Shown here: piece after piece, positions 21,763-29,358 of the stretch
How positions within the stretch are numbered: position 1 is the stretch's first letter
Layout: the number at the start of each line of letters is the position of its first letter
Source: Chara braunii
Lineage: Eukaryota; Streptophyta; Charophyceae; Charales; Characeae
Direction of reading: 5' to 3'
Assembly (NCBI GenBank): GCA_003427395.1
Contig: BFEA01000580.1
Location: forward strand, 2,092 to 31,449
Length of the DNA stretch: 29,358 nucleotides
Notes under the pieces: generated by a model
What the model saw: the letters and a program-made list of their open reading frames with translations, nothing else
Databases searched by the model: none
What the model was told of the DNA's origin: nothing
Position numbers and translations under genes: made by a program

Positions 21763-22094
21763 TGCTGCTGCTACTCCTCCTCCTCCCCCTCCTCCTCCTC
21801 CTCCTACTGCTACTGCTCCTCCTTCTCGTCCTCCTCCTCCTCCTACTACTAATATCACTACTATTATCACTACTACTATTACTATTTCTACTACGACTAC
21901 GACTAGGATTTTTACTGCTCCTCCTCCTCCTGCTACTGCTCCTACTCCTACTCCTACTCCTACTCCTACTCCTACTACTCCTACCACTCCTCCTCCTCCT
22001 CCTGCTGCTACTACTACTACTACCACTGCTACTGCTACTGCTACTACCACTACAACTACAATGTACTACTACTGCTAGTACTACTATTACTCCT
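21763..22094 (+). repeat. Complex (CTC/CTA/CTG)n trinucleotide array
   Basis: Over 300 bp of intermixed CTC, CTA, CTG and ACT triplets, with a (CTACTC)n hexamer segment near 21930-21980. All frames are open through it, producing artefactual poly-Ser, poly-Leu or poly-Pro frames. Confidence 0.95.
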
Positions 22095-22573
22095 TGGAAA
22101 GTGCATGCATATCTGTTCAATCTTGTAAGGCATTATACTTTTGTTGCCACAGGAAAAAAAAACTTCTTCAAAGGCAAGTGTCCATACATAAGGGATCGGA
22201 TTCCACACTTCAATGTCCAATCCTTCGATGCACTGAACACCGAACACAACACAGCAGGAGGGCGCGCACACGTTAGTTCGAGAAAGCCAGCTGTTTTCCA
22301 GCACACCACTTTTCCGACCACTTGTGTGCAACCGACCATTTTTGTTTTTTGTCTTTTCACAGATACTGAATTTGATTGTACGCTTTCTGCATTCACAGAT
22401 TTTCTTTCTCCCTGCGAGCACAGTATCTGTGATTGTCGAAAGGCAAAAAAAGAAATGGTTGGCTGCATACAATCTTCATGAAGAAACACGCACACACACA
22501 AAAAAAAAGAGAAAAAAATAAGCACACGCTTGGGCTTCGACAGAAACTACCAGTCAGTTGTTTCTCTTATTTC
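22095..22573 (+). other. Intron A unique stretch, no gene seen
   Basis: Moderately AT-rich DNA between two repeat arrays. No convincing exon, RNA gene or terminal-repeat element was found. Confidence 0.4.
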
Positions 22574-22799
22574 TCACGTAAAATTCACGTAAAATTCACG
22601 TAAAATTCACGTAAAATTCACGTAGTGAAGTTCACATGAAATTGCATGTCGTCTAAAGTTCACGTAAAACTCACATGAAATTCACGTAAAATTCACGTAA
22701 AATTCACGTAAAATTCACATGAAATTGCATGTCGTCTAAAATTCACGTAAATTCACATGAAAATCACATAAATTCGCATGAAATTGCTTGTTGTCTTTA
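22574..22799 (+). repeat. 11-bp minisatellite (TTCACGTAAAA)n with higher-order 27-bp unit
   Basis: TTCACGTAAAA units alternate with a 27-bp unit beginning TTCACATGAAATTGCATG at 22631-22657, 22714-22740 and, diverged, 22773-22799. The first two are 83 bp apart. The array stops six bases before the exon B border at 22805/22806. Confidence 0.92.
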
Positions 22800-22805
22800 A
22801 TCCAG

Positions 22806-22937
22806 AGCTTGTTATTGGAAATGTAATGCGGCGGGTGATGAAGATAATCCGTGAAGAGGAGGCGACACTAAGGGCTTCGGCAGTGGCAGGAGAAGAAAGT
22901 GGGAGAGGGGAGGAGGATGATCGGGCAGCATCGGAAG
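22806..22937 (+). CDS. EIF2B2: eIF2B beta subunit, internal exon B
   Basis: The acceptor CCAG ends at 22805 and the donor is GAAG|GTTAGC. The first two bases complete the split codon from exon A, and the exon ends in phase 1. It encodes ELVIGNVMRRVMKIIREEE, the eIF2B-beta helix that directly follows AANP in the family (remembered consensus: E-L-x-V/I-G-N-x-V-R-R-V-x-x-I-I-R-E-E). An acidic, Gly/Ser-rich linker follows (about 24 residues), a region that varies in length between animal and plant homologues. The acceptor pyrimidine tract is formed by the last, diverged minisatellite unit. An extra small exon between this and exon C is possible but not required by phase. Confidence 0.92.
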
Positions 22938-23100
22938 GTTAGCTAATTACTATTCATGTTAATTAATGATCACTAGATCACCAAGTAGTGGCCCGGTGAT
23001 CTTTTTTTCTCCCCTCCCTCCCCCCCCCAACCCCCTTCCCTACCCTATGGTGGGTCTAGCCGAACTGGTGTGCGGTGAATCCCCACCTGAATGCACCGAT
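22938..23100 (+). other. Intron B, 5' part
   Basis: Begins GTTAGC; C-rich from 23008. No other feature is seen. Confidence 0.4.
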
Positions 23101-23275
23101 ACCCTCCTCCCTCCCCCCCCCCCCCTTTCCCTCTCCTCTCCTCTCCTCTCCTCTCCTCTCCTCTCTTCTTCTCTCTTCTCCTCCCCTCTCTCCTCTCCTC
23201 TACTCTCCTCTCCTCTCTTCTTCTCTCCTCTCCTCCCCTCTCTCCTCCTCTCCTCTCCTCTCCTCCCTGCTCCTC
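23101..23275 (+). repeat. (CTCTC)n / CCTCTC-type pyrimidine array
   Basis: Almost pure C/T strand, mainly 5-bp CTCTC units, preceded by a C-run near 23115. Confidence 0.95.
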
Positions 23276-24039
23276 CCGTTTTCTCCGCTTTGCTCCTTTC
23301 CCGCTGATCCTGTCATCAATTTTGCCTGTTTATCCGCTCGTGAAATCTTCAACCAACGAGACGGAAAGGGAGGCTTTCCTTCTGTAATCCTTGTTAGCTT
23401 TCCCCTCGCTTGTCTCTTTTTCTTCTTTTTCGTTTGGTTTCGTGTATGCCCCCGCCCGTCCGTTCTTCATGTGGATTTGAGTCTCGGAGAAAAGCCGCTG
23501 TCCTTGTTGTAGAATTGTAGAATATTTCTCATACAGCGTCGTCAGTGGTATTTGAGTTTCAAACATCACTCAAGAATCCAGGTGATGACATGACGTCTGT
23601 CTGTCTGTCTGTCAGTCAGCAGTGTGGGGCATGCATGACCCATGCACGCCACGTCATGTGATTGCTGCCGTGACAAGTTTTTTTTTTTTTTTTAATTCTC
23701 TAACAACTAGTAACAAGGATTGGTGAAAGAACAGTAAGTTGGGGAATTAAAAAAAAAATTCATGGGTATATCCTGTTGACACGGTAGAGTTCCAGGCTCC
23801 TCTTATGATTGGTAAATGCAGTACTGCAGTTTGCTGCTGCTGCTGCTGCTGCAGCTGTGAAGTTTCAAGTTCTCAACCTCCCTCCATATATATCCATGAC
23901 GATACATGTACATATATTATATATAGTCCTCTTCTCCCTCCTGCCTAGTCCTCTTCTCCCTCCTGCCTACGGCTCACCGGGCATCTCTGTTTGAAGATAT
24001 GTATGTATATATAAGTAATTGGAAAAGTATACATAGATG
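23276..24039. other. Intron B, gene-free stretch
   Basis: Contains short TCTG (23596-23613), T(16) (23679), GCT (23833-23852) and TA-rich tracts, plus a 19-bp direct duplication (CCTCTTCTCCCTCCTGCCTA) near 23927-23970. No gene seen. Confidence 0.45.
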
Positions 24040-24217
24040 ATATATGTACATACATGCATACATCCATCCATACATCCATCCATGCATACATCCATGCATA
24101 CAGACATGCATACATCATACATACCTGCACACATATCTGCACACATCCATTGCAGACTGTCCGGTCCTGATGTCTGTATGGATCCTGGCACTGCATGGAT
24201 GTGTGCAGATATGTGTG
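24040..24217 (+). repeat. CATA/CATC array and 12-bp minisatellite ending in an inverted repeat
   Basis: A CATA/CATC array grades into 12-bp units of the ACATACCTGCAC type. The last units (24128-24155) are repeated in inverted orientation at 24191-24217 with one base difference, giving a 27-28-bp hairpin around a 35-bp loop. Confidence 0.9.
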
Positions 24218-24300
24218 CCCGGATCCAGACTGTCGGTAACCGGACGCCCGGATCCAGACTGTCCGGGTCCAGTGTCCGGCTTGAGGGGGGGGGGGGAGTC
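24218..24300. repeat. CCGGA-rich block with ~29-bp tandem repeat
   Basis: CCCGGATCCAGACTGTC occurs twice about 29 bp apart, followed by further TCCGG words and a G(12) run. A similar CCGGA-rich block lies at 24750-24870. Confidence 0.8.
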
Positions 24301-24616
24301 CGGCTGGGCCCTGTTTTGGGAAATTCGAATTTTGTTTTTGGGGTGCCCAGGCGATTTTCCGGGGCCTGGTGGACCCCCAAAAATTGTTGGCGCAGTTTTT
24401 GGTGGGCCGTTGGGCCAACCGGACTGGCCCTGAAGGGCCTGTCCTTGCAATCTTGGGTGAACTTCAGCCGGCCAAGGAGAACTGGTTGTTGGAGGCATTC
24501 GCTGCCTGCCGGCGGGTTGAAGATTTCATGTTGTCTATTTGAATTTTGAAATCTATTTGACAATTTGTGAAGAGTCCTGCGTGTGTGTGTGTGTTCAAGA
24601 TAAGTTGGATAACACA

Positions 24617-24747
24617 ACTGCAGCAGCGTGTCTGTTTTTTTTTCCCGCACATCTGGTCTTGCTCATCCATACTGCAGCAGCGTGTCTGTTTTTTTGTTTT
24701 TTGTTTCTTTTCTTTTCTTTCCCGGACATCTGGGCTTGCTCATCCAT
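24617..24747 (+). repeat. Tandem duplication, 54 and 77 bp units
   Basis: ACTGCAGCAGCGTGTCTGTT at 24617 and 24671; both copies end in CTTGCTCATCCAT. The second is longer by T-rich expansion. Confidence 0.9.
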
Positions 24748-24882
24748 AAACGCACCGTCCGGGTCTGTATGTCCGGTTGTCCGGATCGGTGTCCGGATTA
24801 CCGGACGTCTGGATTAATCCAGACATGGGTCCGGGCCCGGTGTCCGGTGTCTGGATGTCCCGGTCTGGGGCCAGCATGCCAT
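24748..24882. repeat. Second CCGGA/TCCGG-rich block
   Basis: Dense GTCCGG, CCGGAC and CCGGTGT words with local self-complementarity (CTGGATTAATCCAG near 24810). No coding sense. Confidence 0.7.
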
Positions 24883-25037
24883 GCACACATCCATGCTCAC
24901 ATACCTGCACACACACCTGCACACATATCTGCACTCATACCTGCACGCATACCTGCACACATACGTAAAGACATGCCCACATACATGCAGACATACATAC
25001 ATACATACATACCATACATACCATACATACCATGCAT
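24883..25037 (+). repeat. 12-bp minisatellite (ACATACCTGCAC)n and CATA array
   Basis: Five consecutive 12-bp units run from 24899 to 24958 with one or two changes each, then CATA and CCATA repeats. The unit is the same as at 24119-24150. Confidence 0.92.
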
Positions 25038-25092
25038 TGTGCATACGTGAGGCGCGCGCTGCACGGTCCGCTGATCGCAAATGCACCAAAAA

Positions 25093-25093
<1 letters not shown>

Positions 25094-25169
<76 letters not shown>
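25094..25169. repeat. (GA)n microsatellite
   Basis: Pure AG/GA dinucleotide array. Confidence 0.98.
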
Positions 25170-25172
<3 letters not shown>

Positions 25173-25218
25173 TTAGCCCTTTTCAAATTATTCAGAAAAC
25201 CCCTGCCCGGACTTCAAA

Positions 25219-25683
25219 AGTTCCCTGCCAACTTAGCAAAGATCTCGTCAGCAGGAGAAGAATAGTCGCTGGGCTAGTAGTAAGGAGGGAGCAGGCCAGC
25301 AATATATAGTGTAGCTTCGAATTCAGGTCCGTGTTTCAGCAGTTATGGGTTACGGACTTACTAACTCGGCATGTGATGTTCAGGGCTTCACTCCACTGCT
25401 CACCAAATGTGCAAAACTAGAATGAATCTTCTCCTCGAAACTGGAACGATACAAGCCATATGTTTTTCTGTTGTGCAAGTGCTGATGAGTGGAGCGACGC
25501 CCTTAGGGCCACTGCACGTAAGAAAAGGAAAAACAAAAAACGAGACAGCTACTGTAATGTTTGCTCGTAACCCATAACTCCTGACACAGACCTGAATCCG
25601 AATCCAGGATATATTGCTGACCTGCTCGTGATCCTCCAGCCGTTCGATGAACATCCTCCCTGCTAATTCTTTGCAGGGGACTG
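25219..25683. mobile_element. ~465-bp foldback element (long imperfect inverted repeat)
   Basis: The left arm (about 25219-25405) is the imperfect reverse complement of the right arm (about 25480-25683). Paired landmarks from outside in are GTTCCCTGC/GTCCCCTGC, GCAGGCCAGCAATATAT/GCAGGTCAGCAATATAT, GTTATGGGTTACG in both, and CTCCACTGCTCA/CTCCACTCATCA. No target duplication was found. Parts of the arms loosely resemble the SINE-like sequence at 17.85 kb. It is non-coding. Confidence 0.75.
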
Positions 25684-26100
25684 TTTGGAAAAGAGATTAA
25701 ATCCAATGATGAGTACGATGTGGCGCCAATTTTATTTTTATTTTTCTGTGCACTTACAATTTTTAAAAGGGATGCACACATTTGGTTACCACAGCCTGCC
25801 TTTTTTTTTTTTTTTGTTGTAATTGTGCTGCATCACGTCCGCGCTCACGTGTGCATGTGCGCAACTTGCGCACACGTGATGTGCCGCATGTATGATACGT
25901 CAACATGGGCAGTCTTGTACGTGCAAGGCACAGTAAAAGGGGAGCTGCAAGAACAAATGGAAGGGGTTCTCCAAGGATAACCAAAAAACTGTGTAATTGT
26001 AAAATTGCTTGAATGTAGGACTGTCTCAACTCAAGTGCTCTCATGGTCTGCAATATAGGACAGTAGCTGCTTCGATTCTGAATCTACTTGTCTGGGTGGA
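25684..26100 (+). other. Intron B, gene-free stretch
   Basis: T(15) at 25801 and an alternating purine-pyrimidine segment with CACGTG-type words (25840-25885). No gene recognised. Confidence 0.4.
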
Positions 26101-26104
26101 ATTG

Positions 26105-26200
26105 AGGCTGTAGTGGGGGAAATTTAAAACATACATATTACATACATACACACACATGCATAACCCCTGATGAGTCGGTGGAAGTCCGATGAAACAGTCT
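26105..26200 (+). ncRNA. Hammerhead-ribozyme-like motif
   Basis: CTGATGA (26167-26173) and GAAAC (26191-26195) are the two conserved hammerhead core strands. They enclose a 5-bp stem (GTCGG/CCGAT, one G-T pair) with a 7-base loop. Bases after GAA (ACAGTCT, 26194-26200) pair over 7 bp with AGGCTGT (26105-26111), which is followed by A in the cleavage position. That gives a type III arrangement. Helix I between them is poor (about three GC pairs) and its loop is filled by CATA microsatellite, so activity is doubtful. Confidence 0.5.
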
Positions 26201-26345
26201 GGCACAGTCTTGCTTTTTGAGTGTATACACTGTATAGCGAATATGACAACACACACACACACATAATACATACACACACATACATACACACACATACATA
26301 CGTACAATCATGCATCTAGACATACATACATACATATATCCATAC
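26131..26345 (+). repeat. CATA / CA microsatellites flanking the hammerhead-like motif
   Basis: CATA- and CA-rich tracts at 26131-26160 and 26250-26345. Confidence 0.9.
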
Positions 26346-26679
26346 ATAAATAGATAAGTGATTGGAAAGTGTTGTGCCGGAACAGTTGGTTGTTGCTCTG
26401 AGAAGGATTGGATTTCTTGTAAGGGAGGGGGTGACTGGTTTGTGCTCAATTTGTGGGGGTAGTAGTGGGTACTCAGTGGGTAATTTTTTATTGCAAAAAA
26501 AATGAAATGACATAGATACTTCCTGCTGGAATTTGTACAGTCTCTATTCGAATGAGTAGCTAGTTTTTCGATAATAAAAAAGTCTGCAATGACGGACACA
26601 CTTTCTGCTTGCATTTGTGCAATGACCGCGGTCCATTCTTCAGCTATGATGAGCTGCTTGGCGCCACATTGTTTTTCAT

Positions 26680-26683
<4 letters not shown>

Positions 26684-26727
<44 letters not shown>
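26684..26727. repeat. (GA)n microsatellite
   Basis: Pure GA dinucleotide array of about 44 bp. Confidence 0.98.
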
Positions 26728-26729
<2 letters not shown>

Positions 26730-27009
26730 GGTCACTGGAAGTCATGACAAACGTGTGCACATCCACTGCTGCGGTTTCTCCAAAAGAAACCAGGGGATAA
26801 ATTATTAAATTATTAAAATATATGCAGATTTTGTTTCTAACGGGGTGGGGGTGGGGGACGAAAATAAGCAAGAAAAAAGGTGAAATAGAAATTTTGAAAA
26901 ACGTGGTGTCATTTTGCCTGTGCAATGTGCGCATTGCAGACACATTTTCATTGATTGGTAGTATTCTTGGGTGGGTTGTTTTGTTTTCTGGGCGGGGGGA
27001 GGTCGACAG
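26728..27009 (+). other. Intron B, 3' end
   Basis: AT-rich sequence leading through a T-rich stretch (TTGTTTTGTTTTCTG, near 26977) and a G-run to the acceptor GACAG at 27009. No gene seen. Confidence 0.5.
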
Positions 27010-27136
27010 GCGGGCGGCAACTTCAGCGATCCCAACTAAAGGAAAATGCAATCGACGGCGTCAACGAGTTAATGCATGAGCTAAACGAGTCCTACTCGGA
27101 AATTGCTCAGCGCGCAGCAGAACACATTCATCACAA
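27010..27136 (+). CDS. EIF2B2: eIF2B beta subunit, internal exon C
   Basis: The acceptor CGACAG ends at 27009; the donor is CACAA|GTAAGA. The first two bases complete the phase-1 codon of exon B as Gly. It encodes KENAIDGVNELMHELNE and EIAQRAAEHIHH, matching the family segment that runs into E-H-I-H-x-N-E-V-I just before the Rossmann-like C-terminal domain. The exon ends in phase 2 with AA; a following C or T would give the expected Asn. A second AG (27026) could start the exon at CGA 27027, but that would break the phase with exon B. The continuing exons are not in the window. Confidence 0.9.
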
Positions 27137-27138
27137 GT

Positions 27139-27169
27139 AAGATAAGATAAGATAAGAAAAGAAAAGAAA
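27139..27169 (+). repeat. (AGATA)n / (AGAAA)n pentanucleotide repeat at the 5' splice site
   Basis: AGATA units followed by AGAAA units begin within the donor sequence of exon C. Confidence 0.85.
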
Positions 27170-27211
27170 TAGGGGAAACTAAGCGGGAGTTACAAAAAGA
27201 GTTTGAACGTA

Positions 27212-27357
27212 CAGTTTGGGCCAAAAACAGTTTCAAATTGCACTTCGGGCAATGCATACAACCTAACTTTCCGGTCAGGTGGGGTTGCGTGGGGGTTTGT
27301 TATGTTCGCGGGAATGCCTGCGCCCTGCAGTGTAATTTCAAACTGTTTTTGTGACTG
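27212..27357. mobile_element. 146-bp MITE, Tc1/mariner-like, TA target duplication
   Basis: The left end is CAGTTTGGGCCAAAAACAG. The right end, read on the other strand, is CAGTCACAAAAACAGTTTGA. The arms remain alignable for about 45 bp (shared AAAAACAGTTT.AAATT.CACT). TA flanks both sides (27210-27211, 27358-27359). Termini starting CAGT next to TA are typical of Tc1/mariner. It has no coding capacity and sits 75 bp downstream of exon C. Confidence 0.8.
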
Positions 27358-27359
27358 TA

Positions 27360-27961
27360 CTGAAGTTACCCCAAAGAAAATAAGATAAATGAGATGATAA
27401 TGTAATATAATAATATACAAAGGATAATTTGAATGGGGAGCAACTCGTAGTCCTCCGAAACCTGGGAAGAACGAAAGCGTCCACTTATTGCGAGTATCAT
27501 GTTTCCAAGACAGGATCATACAAGAAGTTCTTAGAAATATGATCTTAGAGACTTAGAACCTATTTATGAACCCCCCCCTTTTCCACTTATTCACATGGCT
27601 TCAGACCGGGACGTAGTGCTCACATGGCCCTTAATGTTGTAATAATGGGTAGGTTGTTTAAGAATCGATAGCTGTCTTGCCATAAATTCAATTGTTTGTA
27701 TGGTGTAGTCAAAGAGTTGAAAAGCAAAAACACAATTCTAAGCTAAGCTAGCCATGTTTGACAATGGTTTTCTAGCAATCTTTCCAGAAATCGTTCTTAT
27801 AAATGCCACTATCTTATGACTTATCTATGGAGTGATTTTGAGCACTTCAAAAGGTTTCTGTTCTACATGTATAAGCTAGGCTAGCAGAGTGGCCCGGGGC
27901 TACTTGCCCGGCCAGGCCAAAAAATAAAATAAAATAAAATAAAAATAAAAAATAAAAAATT
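27360..27961 (+). other. Downstream intron, gene-free stretch
   Basis: AT-rich DNA ending in an (AAAAT)n tract (27919-27960). I looked for the next eIF2B-beta exon (starting around E-V-I-x-T) and did not find it here. Confidence 0.45.
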
Positions 27962-27969
27962 GTTAACTT

Positions 27970-28736
27970 CAGGGTCACCAGCCTGTACGTACGCAGGTCC
28001 TCGGGCAGACCTCCGTACGTACGGGCGTTCGGGGTCCTGTACGGGGTCCGAACCCGACCGCGGTCGGCCCCCGCCAAAAAATATTTCGGGGCCTAAAAAT
28101 ATATATTTTTTTCCTGAATTTTTTTCTGCGAGTTCTCTATGACGTGAGGTACATGCCTATAAATTTTCAAGTCATTTGGCTCAGCCAAATAAGAATTAAA
28201 AATCGCCAAAGATGGCGGTGTCAAAACGTGCTCGCCCACGTTTTTTTTTCACTTTTTACTTTTTTTTTTCACTTGAGTTCGGGTTCTAAACAATTTTATT
28301 ATTTTTTGAAACTTTTTTAGTGGGTTTTGCATTATGTGAAGTAAACATCTGTAAATTTTCAGGGCATTTAGCTATGCCAAAAAAAAAATGAAAAATCGCC
28401 AAAGTGCTCGCGCAGTCACTAAATTTTATTCTTTTTTTATTTTTTGTTATTTTTATTATTAGTATTTGTTTTTCTTATTTTATTTTTATTTCAAATTTGG
28501 TAAGGAAGTTGGATATAATGCTCAGGCAAATCTTGTTTAATTAATTTTTCTTCATAACACATCTTTTTTTCAGACTTTTTTGATTTGATTGATTTATTTA
28601 TTTATTTTTTTTATTTTTTTATTTTTTTTTTTGGGTCCGCGTTCGGCCCGAACGGCCAAACGCATCCCCAAGGGGCCCCATACGTTCGGGCGTTCGGGTT
28701 CGGGCGTTCGGCCTGTCCCGAACGCCGGTTACCCTG
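27970..28736. mobile_element. 767-bp non-autonomous hAT-like transposon with perfect 8-bp TSD
   Basis: The termini are CAGGGTCACCAGCC and, on the other strand at the right end, CAGGGTAACCGGCG; CAGGG-type ends are usual in hAT elements. GTTAACTT flanks the element exactly on both sides (27962-27969 and 28737-28744), the 8-bp duplication diagnostic of hAT insertion. Both subterminal zones (27980-28070, 28635-28735) are rich in CGTTCGGG/CCCGAACG words, as expected of transposase-binding repeats, while the centre is AT-rich. No transposase is encoded. Confidence 0.9.
28128..28424 (+). repeat. Diverged tandem duplication inside the hAT-like element
   Basis: Two AT-rich units share TATAAATTTTCA/TGTAAATTTTCA, CATTTGGCTCAGCCAAA/CATTTAGCTATGCCAAA, AAAAATCGCCAAAG and GTGCTCGC, in that order, with starts roughly 200 bp apart. 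Confidence 0.75.
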
Positions 28737-28832
28737 GTTAACTTTATTTTTATTTTAAACAAGTGGACCCCACCACGGCTACGCGCCGTGGCGCACAGCA
28801 ACACTCGCTGATGGCGTCTCATTTTTCTTCCA

Positions 28833-29094
28833 TGTCTCTCTCTCTTTCTCTCTCTCTCTCTCTCCCTCTCTCTCTCTCTCCCTCTCTCTTTGTTTGTTCC
28901 CATGTTGTGCTTGGCGGGCATCGGTGCTTGTCGTCTGCTCTCTCTCTCTCTCTCTCTCTCTCCCCCCCTCTCTGTGTTTCTTCCCGCGTTGTGCTTGGCG
29001 GGTGTCGGTGCTTGTCGTCTGCTCCGCCTGTTTCTCTCTCTCTCGCTCTCTCTGTCTCTCTCTCTCTGTCTCTCTACCTGGCCAGTCGCATCTG

Positions 29095-29136
<42 letters not shown>

Positions 29137-29179
29137 GTCTCTGTGTACATGCGCAGTCACATCCGGCCGCGCTGCAGTC

Positions 29180-29222
<43 letters not shown>

Positions 29223-29303
29223 TCTCTGTCATGCATGTTCGGTGGCCGTTTTCATGTGTCCAGATTGTGGCAACGGGAGCCCGACGCGCAATAATATATA
29301 CGC

Positions 29304-29358
<55 letters not shown>
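28833..29358 (+). repeat. (CT)n-dominated block with an 84-bp higher-order repeat
   Basis: Five or more CT arrays reach the window end. Between them a 50-bp unique segment occurs twice (28891-28940, 28975-29024) with five mismatches, containing GTTGTGCTTGGCGGG and TCGGTGCTTGTCGTCTGCTC. Confidence 0.93.

Noticed and set aside
21563-22120. Long open frames predicting Ser/Arg-rich, Leu-rich or Pro-rich proteins over the trinucleotide array
   Set aside because: They follow from a stop-free triplet repeat, lack any domain, and are open in several frames on both strands.
24151-24882. CCGGA-bounded segment as a second hAT element
   Set aside because: The inner ends can be read as CAGAC on both strands, but the 8-bp flanks do not match. 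The flanking 12-bp identity is explained by the minisatellite.
25481-25505. A second CTGATGA at 25482, considered as another hammerhead core
   Set aside because: No GAAA strand follows at the right distance and no flanking helices form; it is part of a foldback arm.
28619-29294. Arg/Glu-rich and Leu/Ser-rich open frames over the CT/GA block
   Set aside because: Dinucleotide repeats give alternating Arg-Glu or Leu-Ser codons without stops; there is no sign of coding.
27137-29358. Search for the next eIF2B-beta exon (E-V-I-x-T and the Rossmann-like domain)
   Set aside because: No matching frame with a phase-2 acceptor was found; it presumably lies beyond the window.

Overview
This is a eukaryotic genomic window, most likely nuclear DNA of a streptophyte (green-plant lineage, possibly a charophyte such as Chara; the lineage is an inference). 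It is dominated by mobile elements and simple repeats. Evidence: two L1-like LINEs of plant type (ORF1 with a CCHC zinc knuckle; ORF2 with endonuclease, reverse transcriptase and a C-terminal zinc motif), multi-kilobase introns with GT/AG borders, several small DNA transposons, and very abundant microsatellites and homopolymers. Assembly gaps (N) lie at poly-C and poly-A tracts.

Left half (about 0.4-16.5 kb): two broken LINEs of one superfamily sit head to tail on the + strand. Element 1 (about 384-8700) has an interrupted ORF1 (893-3625) and a broken ORF2 (3612-8248) carrying a 412-bp internal tandem duplication. Element 2 (about 8890-16551) has ORF1 (9309-11544) and ORF2 (11537-15698), with stops, frameshifts, a deletion in the endonuclease and an Asn replacing the first catalytic Asp of the reverse transcriptase. 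In both, the ORF2 start codon overlaps the end of ORF1 in the same relative frame.

Right half (about 19.3-29.4 kb): I recognise three coding exons of one host gene on the + strand: the beta subunit of translation initiation factor eIF2B (19297-19445, 22806-22937, 27010-27136). Their phases fit one another and they encode successive parts of the N-terminal half of the protein. The first exon(s) and the catalytic-fold C-terminal half are not seen in the window. The introns (about 3.4 and 4.1 kb, plus at least 2.2 kb of the next) hold a repeat collection: two 146-bp Tc1/mariner-like MITEs (20598-20743, 27212-27357), a 767-bp non-autonomous hAT-like element with a perfect 8-bp target duplication (27970-28736), a 465-bp foldback (25219-25683), a tRNA-derived SINE-like sequence (17834-17990, with a relative at 20744-20970), a hammerhead-ribozyme-like motif (26105-26200), and a minisatellite array running into the 3' splice site of the second exon. 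Apart from the LINE proteins and the eIF2B-beta exons I find no convincing coding sequence. Long open frames over the microsatellites are repeat artefacts.
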